Shown piece after piece: positions 44,205 through 53,423 of a stretch of 64,000 bases of DNA. Source of the stretch: ZC4RG25 sp023428365 (lineage in GTDB: Bacteria > Pseudomonadota > Alphaproteobacteria > Rhizobiales > Hyphomicrobiaceae); contig JBNOAI010000006.1 of NCBI GenBank assembly GCA_050283925.1, forward strand, positions 1-64,000. Reading direction: 5' to 3'. Numbering within the stretch: the stretch's first letter is position 1; each line of letters starts with the position of its first letter. The position numbers were made by a program, and so were the translations under genes. The notes beneath the pieces were generated by a model that was given only the letters and a program-made list of their open reading frames with translations, was not told where the DNA came from and did no database searches.

Positions 44205-45041
44205 TCAGTCGGTCGATTTCACCACGGTGATATCCGGGGCTTCCTCGTTCTTCATGCCCTGGACGTGGTAGCCCGCATCGACGTGATGAACTTCGCCAGT
44301 CACGCCACGCGACAGATCGGATAGAAGGTAAAGACCCGCCGCGCCGACTTCCTCGATGGTGACGGTCCGCCGCAAAGCCGAGTTGTACTCGTTCCACTTA
44401 AGGATGTAGCGGAAGTCGGCGATGCCGGAGGCTGCCAGTGTCTTGATCGGGCCGGCGGAAATTGCGTTGACCCGCACGCCGTTACGGCCGAGATCGGCAG
44501 CCAGATAACGGACGCTGGCTTCCAGTGCGGCTTTGGCGACACCCATCACGTTGTAGTGCGGCATCACCTTCTCGGCGCCGTAGTACGTCAGCGTCAGCAG
44601 CGACCCGCCATTCGGCATCAGCTTTTCGGCGCGCTGGGCCAGCGCAGTCAGCGAGAAGCAAGAGATCAGCATCGTCTGAGTGAAATTCTTCTCAGTCGTA
44701 TCGACGTAACGGCCGTCGAGCTCGTTTTTGTCTGAGAACGCGATGGCGTGCACCAGGAAGTCCAGGCTGCCCCAGCTCTTCTCAAGCTGCGCGAAGACAG
44801 CATCCATGGATGCCGCATCGGTCACGTCGCACGGAAGCACCAGCGAGGAATTGACCTCTGCCGCCAACGGCTCAACGCGCTTCTTGAGAGCATCGCCCTG
44901 ATATGTGAATGCCAGCTCGGCGCCCTGTGCGGAAACCGCCTTCGCAATTCCCCATGCAATCGACCGATTGTTGGCGACGCCCATGATCAGGCCGCGTTTG
45001 CCGGCCATCAATGATCCAGTCGCCACCCCGTTGCCCGTCAT
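44205..45041 (-). CDS. fabI: Enoyl-[acyl-carrier-protein] reductase (NADH)
   Basis: ATG 45041 (MTGNGVATGSLMAGKRG) is chosen; the frame is open further upstream but without credible sequence. The 278-aa product has the FabI Rossmann start (GLIMGVANNRSIAWGIAKAV), FLVHAIAFSDKNEL, TYYGAEKVMPHYNVMGVAKAA catalytic region and the NAISAGPIKTLAASGI motif. It performs the last reduction of type II fatty acid elongation. An acGAGGA-like ribosome binding site lies upstream. Confidence 0.95.
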   Translation of the reverse strand: MTGNGVATGSLMAGKRGLIMGVANNRSIAWGIAKAVSAQGAELAFTYQGDALKKRVEPLAAEVNSSLVLPCDVTDAASMDAVFAQLEKSWGSLDFLVHAIAFSDKNELDGRYVDTTEKNFTQTMLISCFSLTALAQRAEKLMPNGGSLLTLTYYGAEKVMPHYNVMGVAKAALEASVRYLAADLGRNGVRVNAISAGPIKTLAASGIADFRYILKWNEYNSALRRTVTIEEVGAAGLYLLSDLSRGVTGEVHHVDAGYHVQGMKNEEAPDITVVKSTD

Positions 45042-45237
45042 GAGCCGTGGTCCTCGTCCCGTGTTTGTTCGCGCGCATCCTACACCAACAGCCGTGGGGG
45101 TCCAGATAACCCGGCCGATCTGCGGCGCCTGTTCACACTTCCGTTGAAACACGCTGTGGCGCGATAAGCGCACTTTTCAGACTGTTCGGAAGTTCCTAAT
45201 TATCGAACTACTAAACTGACAAGGAGTACGCAACCCT

Positions 45238-45852
45238 ATGAAGCTCTACTATTCGCCGGGCGCCTGTTCATTTTCGCCGCACATTGTTTTGCGCGAAGCT
45301 AACGTCCCGTTCGACCTTGTGAAGACCGATCTCAAGGCCAAAACTACCGAAGGTGGCAAGGACTTCCGGACTGTGAATGGTGCCGGCTACGTGCCGGCGC
45401 TCGAACTCGACGACGGAACCGTCATCACCGAAGGTCCCGTCATCGTCCAATACATCGCTGACCAGCTTGGGGGCGGTCATCTTGCGCCGCCTAACGGGAC
45501 ACTGCCGCGCTACAAGTTGCAGTCCTGGCTGAATTTCGTCAGCACTGAGCTTCACAAAGGTTTCTCGCCGCTGTTCAACCCGCAGGTCACGGGCGAGAGC
45601 CGGGCGGCGCTGGTCGACCGTCTTGCCGCGCGGATCGGCCATCTCGATCAGCATCTGGCCGACAAGGATTACATCATGGGCAAGGAATTCTCGTTGCCCG
45701 ACGCCTATGCCTACACCGTTCTGAATTGGGCGACGCCACAGAAAGTGGATTTGTCACCGTTCAAGAATATTGTGGCCTACATGGATCGGATCTCGGCGCG
45801 CCCGTCCGTGCAGGCGGCGCGGGAAGCTGAAGGCCTTCCACCCAAGCGCTGA
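45238..45852 (+). CDS. Glutathione S-transferase, beta class
   Basis: The 204-aa product begins MKLYYSPGACSFSPHIVLRE, the bacterial beta-class signature with the catalytic Cys10 region, then VPALELDDGTVITEGPVIVQ with the Glu-Ser/Gly glutathione site, and a helical C-terminal domain (FSLPDAYAYTVLNW). Conjugates or reduces with glutathione in the cytoplasm. A clear aaggag lies before the ATG. Divergent from fabI. Confidence 0.93.
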   Translation: MKLYYSPGACSFSPHIVLREANVPFDLVKTDLKAKTTEGGKDFRTVNGAGYVPALELDDGTVITEGPVIVQYIADQLGGGHLAPPNGTLPRYKLQSWLNFVSTELHKGFSPLFNPQVTGESRAALVDRLAARIGHLDQHLADKDYIMGKEFSLPDAYAYTVLNWATPQKVDLSPFKNIVAYMDRISARPSVQAAREAEGLPPKR

Positions 45853-45894
45853 TCAGACATCGAGGAAGCGGGGCATGCTGCTCCGCTTCTCCGA

Positions 45895-46779
45895 TCACGT
45901 GTTCAGCAGCACGATCACGCCGATGATCATCAGCGCGATGCCGACGGCTTCGCGCGATGCAAGTTTCTGCTTGAACATTTGCCGCGTCACGAGCTGCGCG
46001 AACAGCAGTTCGACGAGAGCAAGGGTCCGGACTTTGGCGGCGCTTTCCAGTGCAAACGCCAGGAACCACATCTGCGAGGCAAACGCGCCCATGAAACCGG
46101 CTGTAACTGAAGGCCGCCAGGCGCGGAAAATGGCAACCAGTTTCTCGCGATCCCGGATCAGCAGATAGACTGTCAGCGTCAGGGTTTGGATGACGAGCCC
46201 GAGGACGAGGATGGTCGAGGCTGCAATCACGAACCAATCCGTATCCAGCGCCTTGATGCCACCGCGAAAGCCGATCGCCGCAAAGCCGAACATCGCGCCG
46301 GAGGCAATGCCGAGCGCCGCCGATTGCCACGACATCTGCGTGTCGGCGGATTTCTTCGGCCATGACATCATCACCACGCCGATGGTCGCCAGCGCGATGG
46401 CAACGGTCATGCCGGCGGTCAGGTGATCACCGAGAAAAATCAGCCCCAACAACGCGACGTGGACCGGTTCCGTTTTAGACAGAGCGATGGTGACGACGAA
46501 CGACCGTTCGCGCATGGCTGCCAGCAGCAGCGCCGTTGCGCCGATCTGGGTGAGGGCGCCGAGGAGCGTCCAGGCGAAAGCGGGCATGGTGATCGGCGGT
46601 GGCCGAACTCCGCTAACCAGCACGATCAGCGTGAGAAACAGGATCGCGAACGGCAGACCGAACAGGAAGCGGACATGGGTTGCGCCGACCGTGCCCAGCG
46701 TGGTCGTCAACTCCTTCTGCATCGCGTTGCGCAGGGTCTGACTACCGGCGGCAATGACTGTGAATACTGCCCAGAGCAC
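45895..46779 (-). CDS. EamA/DMT-family membrane transporter
   Basis: The 294-aa product has about ten hydrophobic helices and two EamA-type repeats: FLFGLPFAILFLTLIVLV, LGALTQIGATALLLAAM, KTEPVHVALLGLIFLGDHLT and GVVMMSW in the first half, and VELLFAQLVTRQMFKQKL with GIALMIIGVIVLLN at the end. Start is GTG 46779. Likely a metabolite exporter of unknown substrate. Confidence 0.88.
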   Translation of the reverse strand: MLWAVFTVIAAGSQTLRNAMQKELTTTLGTVGATHVRFLFGLPFAILFLTLIVLVSGVRPPPITMPAFAWTLLGALTQIGATALLLAAMRERSFVVTIALSKTEPVHVALLGLIFLGDHLTAGMTVAIALATIGVVMMSWPKKSADTQMSWQSAALGIASGAMFGFAAIGFRGGIKALDTDWFVIAASTILVLGLVIQTLTLTVYLLIRDREKLVAIFRAWRPSVTAGFMGAFASQMWFLAFALESAAKVRTLALVELLFAQLVTRQMFKQKLASREAVGIALMIIGVIVLLNT

Positions 46780-46920
46780 GCCTGATTCCTCTCATCCCAT
46801 GCTGCAAGCGCCATCGGGTAGCAGATCGGGAACACCGCCGCGAGGTTGATCGGCGTTGTTCAGCGTTGCAGATTGTAGGCAACTCGCCTGCCAGGCCACG
46901 CCGGGGCAGGTTGCAACGGC

Positions 46921-47367
46921 TCAGCCTTCCAGGGCCCAGGAGCCGTCTTCAAGGCGACACGCAATGCCTTCAGACGTACGGGCATAGCGGCCGGAAGCCA
47001 GCGTCACGACAAGATGACGGCAGACTCTGCCGTCGACATCGCGGAACGACGAGGTGGGGCGAACGGTGCCCCGGAGACGGCCATGGGCGCGATGCCATAC
47101 GAAGGTCGAGCCGTCGCCGACTTCGGTCAGGCCGAGATGGATGGCTTTGAGCGCGGCTTCCGCATCCGAGGCGTCGAGTGAGGCTTTGGTGGCGATGTCC
47201 GGCGAACAGGGTGCCGATGGCGATGCCAAAGTGCCCAGGCAACTTGAGGACTGGGGCTGGTCCGCGGCGACGTTGGCTACAAAAAGCGGCGTGAGCAGCA
47301 GGACGATGCCTGTCACGGCGAAGCTTGCGGCCGCGCCGGAGATGGGGCGTATGAGGCGACGCATGGA
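46921..47367 (-). CDS. Secreted 17-kDa surface-antigen-like protein
   Basis: ATG 47367 (MSMRRLIRP) leads a signal peptide (AASFAVTGIVLLLTPLFVA). The C-terminal about 60 residues match the RT0821/Lpp0805-type surface antigen domain: GSTFVWHRAHGRLRGTVRP, FRDVDGRVCRHLVVTL and GIACRLEDGSWAL. The usual glycine-zipper lipoprotein domain is missing. Role unknown; probably periplasmic. Confidence 0.72.
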   Translation of the reverse strand, partial: SMRRLIRPISGAAASFAVTGIVLLLTPLFVANVAADQPQSSSCLGTLASPSAPCSPDIATKASLDASDAEAALKAIHLGLTEVGDGSTFVWHRAHGRLRGTVRPTSSFRDVDGRVCRHLVVTLASGRYARTSEGIACRLEDGSWALEG

Positions 47368-47516
47368 CATGATACTCGGCAACTGGTGAAACGCTGGACC
47401 TGTCCGACCGGGGCAGGCTAACTCGTGGGCCGAGAGTGCCGGAACAGGGTAAATATTGGGTCAATCGCTGTTTCGCGTTCGAAACATGACCCGACGCCGG
47501 CAGCAGGGAGAGACGA

Positions 47517-48167
47517 ATGGCCGAGAAATCCGACTACTACACAGCGCCGCAGGCGGGAGATTTCATCGAGTCGGACGAGCCGTTTCAGCTGTTCGATACC
47601 TGGTTCAAGGATGCCGTCGCCCACGAGCCCAATGACCCGAATGCCATGGCGCTGGCGACCGTCGATCCGGATGGTCTGCCGAACGTGCGGATGGTTCTGC
47701 TGAAGGGTGTCGATCCGGCCGACCGCTTTGATCGCGGTTTCGTGTTCTATACGAACTATGAGAGCGCGAAGGGCCGCGAGTTGCTGGCCTCGCAAAAGGC
47801 GGCGGTGGTTTTCCATTGGAAGACGCTCCGTCGCCAGATCCGGGTGCGGGGTGTCGTTGAGACCGTCGCGCCTCAGGAAGCGGACGAATATTTCGCGTCG
47901 CGGGCGCGCGGCAGCCGTCTCGGCGCCTGGGCCAGTCAGCAGTCGCGCCCCCTGGAAAGCCGTTTTGCCCTGGAGAAGGCGGTTGCACTCTACACGGCCA
48001 AATTCAATATAGGAGAGATCCCGCGGCCGCCGCATTGGTCCGGTTTCCGCATCGTGCCCACCGAAATTGAGTTCTGGCACGATCGTCCGTTCCGGTTGCA
48101 CGACCGCGTACAGTTTCGCCGCGCCGGGCCGGCCGAGCCGTGGGCCAAAACGCGGCTCTATCCCTGA
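47517..48167 (+). CDS. pdxH: Pyridoxamine 5'-phosphate oxidase
   Basis: The 216-aa product has FKDAVAHEPNDPNAMALATV, VLLKGVDPADRFDRGFVFYT, NYESAKGRELLASQKAAVVF, QSRPLESR and the C-terminal WHDRPFRLHDRVQF, all PdxH hallmarks including FMN-binding segments. Oxidises PNP/PMP to PLP. The C terminus WAKTRLYP is typical. Followed 33 nt later by an SDR gene in the same direction. Confidence 0.96.
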   Translation: MAEKSDYYTAPQAGDFIESDEPFQLFDTWFKDAVAHEPNDPNAMALATVDPDGLPNVRMVLLKGVDPADRFDRGFVFYTNYESAKGRELLASQKAAVVFHWKTLRRQIRVRGVVETVAPQEADEYFASRARGSRLGAWASQQSRPLESRFALEKAVALYTAKFNIGEIPRPPHWSGFRIVPTEIEFWHDRPFRLHDRVQFRRAGPAEPWAKTRLYP

Positions 48168-48200
48168 GCCCGGCATCATAGCGAAAGCAGTTGAGACATC

Positions 48201-48959
48201 ATGCCCACGACCTCGAATGCCGAGCGCAAGACCCTGATCCTGACCGGCGCGTCGCGCGGGATCGGCCACGCGACCGTGAAGCGCTTTGCATCGGCGGGAT
48301 GGCGGGTGATCACTTGCTCGCGACATCCATTTCCGGAAAACTGCCCCTGGGAAATGGGGCCAGAGGACCACATCCAGGTCGACCTTAGCGACGCTTCGGA
48401 TACCCTGCGCGCCGTTGCCGAAATGCGCGAGCGCCTCAAGGCGCAAGGGTCGCGGCTCAACGCATTGGTCAACAATGCCGGTATCAGCCCAAAGGGCGAG
48501 GGCGGCTCTCGGTTGGGCACCATCGACACGCCGCTGGAAGACTGGCAGCGGGTCTTCCAGGTCAACTTCTTCGGCCCGATCCTGCTGGCGCGCGGCTTGG
48601 TCGATGAGCTGGAGCGCGCAAAGGGCGCAGTCGTCAACGTGACGTCGATTGCAGGCAGCCGCGTGCATCCGTTTGCCGGTGCAGCCTATGCAACGTCCAA
48701 GTCTGCTCTGGCCGGTCTGACGCGTGAGATGGCGGCTGACTTCGGACCGCGCGGCATCCGCGTCAACGCCATTTCACCGGGCGAAATCGACACCTCGATC
48801 CTGTCGCCGGGGACGGACAAGATCGTCCGCGAGCAGATTCCGCTGCGTCGTCTCGGCGAGCCGGAGGAGGTGGCGAAGGCGATCTACTTCCTGTGCACCG
48901 ACCAGTCGAGCTACGTGAACGGCGCGGAATTGCACATCAACGGCGGCCAGCACGTCTGA
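48201..48959 (+). CDS. SDR-family NAD(P)-dependent oxidoreductase
   Basis: The 252-aa product has the TGxxxGIG cofactor motif (LTGASRGIGHATVKRFASAG), NNAGISPKGEG, the catalytic Ser in VTSIAGSRVHPFAGAAY, YATSK with Tyr and Lys, and the C-terminal RLGEPEEVAKAIYFLCTDQS. Classical SDR; substrate unknown. Same strand as pdxH, 33 nt apart, so probably co-transcribed. Confidence 0.9.
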   Translation: MPTTSNAERKTLILTGASRGIGHATVKRFASAGWRVITCSRHPFPENCPWEMGPEDHIQVDLSDASDTLRAVAEMRERLKAQGSRLNALVNNAGISPKGEGGSRLGTIDTPLEDWQRVFQVNFFGPILLARGLVDELERAKGAVVNVTSIAGSRVHPFAGAAYATSKSALAGLTREMAADFGPRGIRVNAISPGEIDTSILSPGTDKIVREQIPLRRLGEPEEVAKAIYFLCTDQSSYVNGAELHINGGQHV

Positions 48960-48969
48960 GCTGACCGAT

Positions 48970-49977
48970 TCAGATGACGAACCGCGCCATCAGGAAGCAT
49001 CCGGCGGCCGGATTTTTCTCGTCGCTGGCGCGCATGGTGCCGCGCAAATTGAGATCCGCCCTGGGTTGCGCGCCTGGCGCCGCCAGAACATGCAGCAGGT
49101 CGATCCGCTGAGTTTCGGTCGAGCACGTCGCCGGCGTTTCGCCACTAGCGGGAACGCGCGCCAGTGCATTGAGGGGATCGGGCAGCGATGCGGCTTCCAG
49201 AGTGCGATGGAAGTTACCGGCCAGCACGACGGCTTCGCCTGAAGCCTGGCGTGCCGTCACCCAATCCTCCAGGACGGTGAGCTGTTGCGCCGACATCGTG
49301 CAGGCGGGCGTGCCTGCGTTGCTCGCATCGGCGCACGCGGGCGCAAGATCCAGGGCCAGAACCCAGAGCGGCCGACCGGCTGCAATCAGCCGAACGGCGG
49401 TTCCGGCGGCAAACGCTGACGTTGTGTGGTCGGCCGGTTTCCCGGCAAGTTCCGTCACATGATCGTTGGCTGTGACGCGCAGGTCGCCGGAGCGCCGGAT
49501 CGCGATCGCGGTGACGCCCGTCTCGGGAGGGCGACCATCGGCCGTCTGAGCGAGAATCTGCCGGGACAGCACGAGATGATAGTTTCGTGCCGGAAACACC
49601 TGCCGGGCTTGTGCCACGCTGGTCACGCCGCTCAGCACGACGATGTCGGCTGAGAAACCGGCCGGTTTGCGCACGGTTTTAACGACCGCACGCCGTTCCG
49701 CCCCGAACGTATGCCGCCAGGCCGATCGCGTCTCCGCCGCCGGTTGCGGTTGAGCGCTGACCGTTTCCGCGACCGCGGGCTTCGTGCTCCCGAGATCCAT
49801 GCTGGCAATGCTGAGTTCGATCGGCCCGCGCGGCACCGGCGGTGGGGGCGGCGTATCATCGACCGCCTGAGCCAGAGCGACGTGCGGCAGGATCATCAGC
49901 CCTGCGCACAGCACGGCGGACCGTACGGCGCTGGCTGTTACACCCCCTCGTGGCGCGGGCATAGATGCGGCAGTCAT
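48970..49977 (-). CDS. Exported protein with degenerate endonuclease/exonuclease/phosphatase fold
   Basis: ATG 49977 follows gaggag on the minus strand and is better than 49998. The 335-aa product has a signal peptide ending ALAQA and a Pro-rich linker, then a sequence that tracks the EEP fold: IELSIASMDLG, FSADIVVLSGVTSVAQARQV, VTAIAIRRSG, WVLALDLAP, VVLAGNFHRTLE and RIDLLHVLA. Key residues are altered: the Glu of LQEV is Gly, GDFN is GNFH, and the final SDH is not seen. Probably non-catalytic or with changed chemistry. Assigned by pattern only. Confidence 0.6.
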   Translation of the reverse strand: MTAASMPAPRGGVTASAVRSAVLCAGLMILPHVALAQAVDDTPPPPPVPRGPIELSIASMDLGSTKPAVAETVSAQPQPAAETRSAWRHTFGAERRAVVKTVRKPAGFSADIVVLSGVTSVAQARQVFPARNYHLVLSRQILAQTADGRPPETGVTAIAIRRSGDLRVTANDHVTELAGKPADHTTSAFAAGTAVRLIAAGRPLWVLALDLAPACADASNAGTPACTMSAQQLTVLEDWVTARQASGEAVVLAGNFHRTLEAASLPDPLNALARVPASGETPATCSTETQRIDLLHVLAAPGAQPRADLNLRGTMRASDEKNPAAGCFLMARFVI

Positions 49978-50072
49978 GGCAATGCGCTCCTCTTTCAATG
50001 AACGAGGAACGCAGAAGTCTGCCTGATTTGCACGTGACCGGAAAGATTACCGCCCGTTGTTTGCCGGTTTGG

Positions 50073-51455
50073 TTACTTCAAACCTTCCGTCTTGATCCAA
50101 TTCGAAGCGCGATCCATGGCGCGGCCGAGGGCATCGAACATCTGATTGATTTCAGCGCCGTCGATGACCAGCGGCGGGCAGAGCGCGATGGTATCTCCGC
50201 CCACGGCACGCGTAATCAGGCCCTCTTCCTGCGCGAACGAGACCACTTTGGCGCCGACGCCCTGGCGCGGTTCGAAGCTCTCCTTGGTCGTCTTGTTCTT
50301 GACCAGCTCGATGCCGCCAATCAGGCCCGCACCGCGCGTTTCACCGACAAGCGGGTGATCCGCCAACGCCTTCAGTCGGGTCTGGAACACAGGCGAGACG
50401 CGCTGGACATGGCCGACGATGTTGATGCGCTCGTAGATTTCCAGCGTCTTGACGGCCACGGCGCACGACACCGGATGCCCGGAATAGGTGAAGCCGTGCG
50501 CGAAGACGCCGAGCTTGCGGCTCTCGTCCAGCATCGCCTGATAGACCGGCTCGCTGACGGTCACGGCGCCGAGCGGCATGTAGGCCGATGTGATGGCCTT
50601 GGCCATGCTCATCGTATCCGGCTTCATGTTGAAGGTCTGTGAGCCGAACCAGTTGCCGGTGCGGCCGAAGCCGCAGATCACTTCGTCCGCGATCAAAGCG
50701 ACGTCGTGCTTTGTCAGAACCTCCTGGATCTTCTCGAAATAGGTCTTCGGCGGAACGATGACGCCACCGGCACCCATGATCGGCTCGGCGATAAACGCGG
50801 CGACGGTTTCGGGACCTTCCCGCTCGATCATCTCGTTGAGGTTGGCGGCCATCCGGGTCGCGAATTCTTCCTCGGTCTCGCCCGGTTCGGCGTTGCGATA
50901 GTAGTGCGGGCAATCGGTGTGCAGCACCCGAGCCATCGGCAGGTCGAAGTCGGCATGGAAGACAGGCAGGCCGGTCAGGCTGGCGGTCGCGACCGTGACG
51001 CCGTGATAGGCGCGCATCCGGCTGATGATCTTCTTCTTTTTCGGCAGGCCGCGGGCGTTGTTATAGTACCAGGCGAGTTTGATCTGGCTGTCGTTGGCTT
51101 CCGATCCTGAGCTGGTAAAGAAGATCTTCGAGGTGGGGATCGGGACCAGCTCCTTCAGCTTCTCGGCCAGCGCGATAGCTGGCTCATGGCTCTTGCCGCC
51201 AAAAAGATGCGTGAACGAGATTTTGCTCATGGCTTCGCGGGCGGCTTCGACCAGTTCCTTGTTGCCGTAGCCGAGACCGGTGCACCACAGTCCTGCCAGA
51301 CCCTCGATATAGCGCTTGCCGTCGGTGTCCCAGACGTAGACGCCTTCGCCGCGTTCCACGACCAGCGGGCCGACCTTGCGGTGCAGATCGAGGTTGGTCG
51401 CCGGATGCAGAATCGTTTCTACATCGCGCATTGCGAAGTTGGAGAGGGTGGTCAT
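50073..51455 (-). CDS. Class III aminotransferase (aspartate aminotransferase family)
   Basis: ATG 51455 (MTTLSNFAMRDVETILHP) is preferred to 51545. The 460-aa product has GPLVVERGEGVYVWDTDGKR, FFTSSGSEANDSQIKLAWYY, MRAYHGVTVATASLTGLP, AEPIMGAGGVIVPP, LIADEVICGFGRTGNWFG and the PLP lysine in MAKAITSAYMPLGA. Related to omega-amino-acid/pyruvate and putrescine-type transaminases; exact substrate unknown. Uses PLP, supplied by nearby PdxH. Confidence 0.92.
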   Translation of the reverse strand: MTTLSNFAMRDVETILHPATNLDLHRKVGPLVVERGEGVYVWDTDGKRYIEGLAGLWCTGLGYGNKELVEAAREAMSKISFTHLFGGKSHEPAIALAEKLKELVPIPTSKIFFTSSGSEANDSQIKLAWYYNNARGLPKKKKIISRMRAYHGVTVATASLTGLPVFHADFDLPMARVLHTDCPHYYRNAEPGETEEEFATRMAANLNEMIEREGPETVAAFIAEPIMGAGGVIVPPKTYFEKIQEVLTKHDVALIADEVICGFGRTGNWFGSQTFNMKPDTMSMAKAITSAYMPLGAVTVSEPVYQAMLDESRKLGVFAHGFTYSGHPVSCAVAVKTLEIYERINIVGHVQRVSPVFQTRLKALADHPLVGETRGAGLIGGIELVKNKTTKESFEPRQGVGAKVVSFAQEEGLITRAVGGDTIALCPPLVIDGAEINQMFDALGRAMDRASNWIKTEGLK

Positions 51456-51515
51456 GTCGTCGTTGCCCTGTGTTTGGGTCTCATCTCGGGGTATGATTAG
51501 CGATGATACGAAATA

Positions 51516-52535
51516 ATGACAAAGGCATACTCCCCAGCCGGGCACGGCAGAGCGTTAGTCTCGGGGGTGCTACGAGGTGCCGCAATGGCTGTCACTAATG
51601 CGATGCCAATAGGCGAGGAGTGGTCGGCGCCTGCGGCGACCTGGAGCCTGCGCCTGGCATTTTTCAGTGTCGGACTGTTGGCCGTCGCGCTGGTGCTGCA
51701 TCGCCTGCTTGGCCTGCCGACCCCGATCCTGCTGAATACATTCGCCGTGTCAGTCGCCGGAGCCGCCTTGGCGGCGGTGCTGGCGCTGGCGGCTATGGTT
51801 CACGTGTGGGTCTCCGGCCGGCGCGGCTTCGGTCTGGCGCTGGTGGGGCTTTTCGTCGGTCTTGGTGTGCTGGCCCTGCCGGTGACGGCTTTCATGTTCG
51901 CGCGGCAACTGCCACCCATCAATGACGTCTCGACAGATTTGACGACGCCACCCGAACTTGTCGCACTGGCTCGAGAGCGGACACCGGGCGCGAACGATCC
52001 GGCCTATCCGGGGGCGTTCGCCGCGCTGCAGTCGGCCGCCTATCCGGATTTGCTGCCGGTTCGCATCGATCGGTCAGCGGAGGAGGCATTCGAGCTGGCT
52101 GCAGAAGCGGTGCGCCGGTTGAAGTTCCATATCGTATCGGAAACGCCGCCGGACCAAGAGACCGCAGGTCTGATCGAGGCCGTCGACCGGACATTGGTGA
52201 TCGGCTTCGAGGACGACGTGGTGATCCGTGTCATCGGCGATCAGCAGAGTGCGCAAGTCGATATTCGCTCTGCCTCGCGCTATGGCTCTCACGACTTCGG
52301 CCGCAACGCCGCCCGTGTGCGCGATGTGATCAGGGAGCTGCACGCGCGTGTCGAAAGCACGGTGCCGGCTGCTGCCGGCTCGCGGACCGTGCGTGCCAAG
52401 GCGAAGGATGGCAAGACGCCGCTGTCTAAACGGCTGTCAACGGGCGATCGAGGGAAGGCGGACCGTCGCACTGAACGAGACCGCGCTCGATCAGATGCTC
52501 AACGTGGGCCAGCACCGAGAGAGAGGCCGCGTTGA
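51516..52535 (+). CDS. DUF1499 membrane protein
   Basis: The 339-aa product (or 316 aa from ATG 51585) has three hydrophobic helices (LAFFSVGLLAVALVLHRLLG, VAGAALAAVLALAAMVHVWV, LALVGLFVGLGVLALPVTAF). A DUF1499 domain follows (PINDVSTDLTTPPEL, PVRIDRSAEEAFELAAEAVR, FEDDVVIRVIG, VDIRSASRYGSHDFGRNAAR). Its charged C-terminal tail overlaps the convergent MBL gene by 110 nt. Function unknown. Confidence 0.85.
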   Translation: MTKAYSPAGHGRALVSGVLRGAAMAVTNAMPIGEEWSAPAATWSLRLAFFSVGLLAVALVLHRLLGLPTPILLNTFAVSVAGAALAAVLALAAMVHVWVSGRRGFGLALVGLFVGLGVLALPVTAFMFARQLPPINDVSTDLTTPPELVALARERTPGANDPAYPGAFAALQSAAYPDLLPVRIDRSAEEAFELAAEAVRRLKFHIVSETPPDQETAGLIEAVDRTLVIGFEDDVVIRVIGDQQSAQVDIRSASRYGSHDFGRNAARVRDVIRELHARVESTVPAAAGSRTVRAKAKDGKTPLSKRLSTGDRGKADRRTERDRARSDAQRGPAPRERPR

Positions 52536-53337
52536 TCAGTTTCGGGTCGAGCCCCTGGTAGACGAGCGCGACGATCCGGTCGATCGTCGTGTGACCGTTG
52601 CGGATCGCATCCAGGATAGCCTGCTCGCGCCAGCGCCGATGGACGATGTAGGCCTTGACCATGCGGGTCGGATTTTCGATGCGCCCGCCGTGACCGGGCA
52701 TGAACACCGTTTCTTCGCGTGGCAGCAGCTTTTCCAGCGACCGCATGTAGTCGGCCATATTGCCTTCCGGCGGCGCAACAACGGTCGTGTTCCAGCTCAT
52801 GATGTGATCGCCACAGAACAGAACCTTACGACCCGCGTCGGCAAAGCACAGATGGTCAGGCGCGTGTCCGGGCGTGAACAGAGCCTCCAGCGACCAGCCA
52901 TCGCCCGATACGGTGTCGCCGTCGCTCAGAACGATATCCGGCTCGAAATCGATGTCGATGAATTCGGCGCCGGAGGGGCTGAGCCGCAGCGAACCTGCTG
53001 CCCAGGCTTTGCGTCCGTGCGCGGCGACCTTGGCTCCGGTCGCCTGCTGCAGCTTCGCCAGTCCGTCGGTGTGGTCCCGGTGAGTGTGGGTGATCAGAAT
53101 ATGGCTGATGGGACGGCCGGCGGCATACTTCAGGATGGCGTCGAGATGCACCTCGTCCGCGGGGCCGGGATCGATCAGCGCCAGCTCCGTATTGCCGACG
53201 ATGTACGTGTTGGTGCCATGAAACGTGAACGGACTTGGATTGTTGGCCACCAGCCGGACGACCTCGGGGGCGAGTTCACGCGGCTCGCCATAGGCAAATT
53301 CCATCGTCTTCTTGAAAGGAATGTCTTCGCTGCTCAT
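52426..53337 (-). CDS. MBL-fold metallo-hydrolase (LACTB2-like)
   Basis: The 303-aa product has the metallo-beta-lactamase HTHRDHTDGLAKL motif, TFHGTNTYIVGNTELALIDP before it, LFTPGHAPDHLCF, LFCGDHIMSW and FMPGHGG, plus a C-terminal winged-helix-like region of the LACTB2 type. A zinc hydrolase of thioester or nucleotide-like substrates. Its 3' end overlaps the opposite DUF1499 gene. Confidence 0.9.
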   Translation of the reverse strand: MSSEDIPFKKTMEFAYGEPRELAPEVVRLVANNPSPFTFHGTNTYIVGNTELALIDPGPADEVHLDAILKYAAGRPISHILITHTHRDHTDGLAKLQQATGAKVAAHGRKAWAAGSLRLSPSGAEFIDIDFEPDIVLSDGDTVSGDGWSLEALFTPGHAPDHLCFADAGRKVLFCGDHIMSWNTTVVAPPEGNMADYMRSLEKLLPREETVFMPGHGGRIENPTRMVKAYIVHRRWREQAILDAIRNGHTTIDRIVALVYQGLDPKLINAASLSVLAHVEHLIERGLVQCDGPPSLDRPLTAV

Positions 53338-53423
53338 CCGGGGTCCTCGGCTCGGCTCCGGTCCCCAGTAACACGATCGCGCAGCTCCAGGTAGTCACCG
53401 AGGCTGCGTATCGCGCATGCCGG

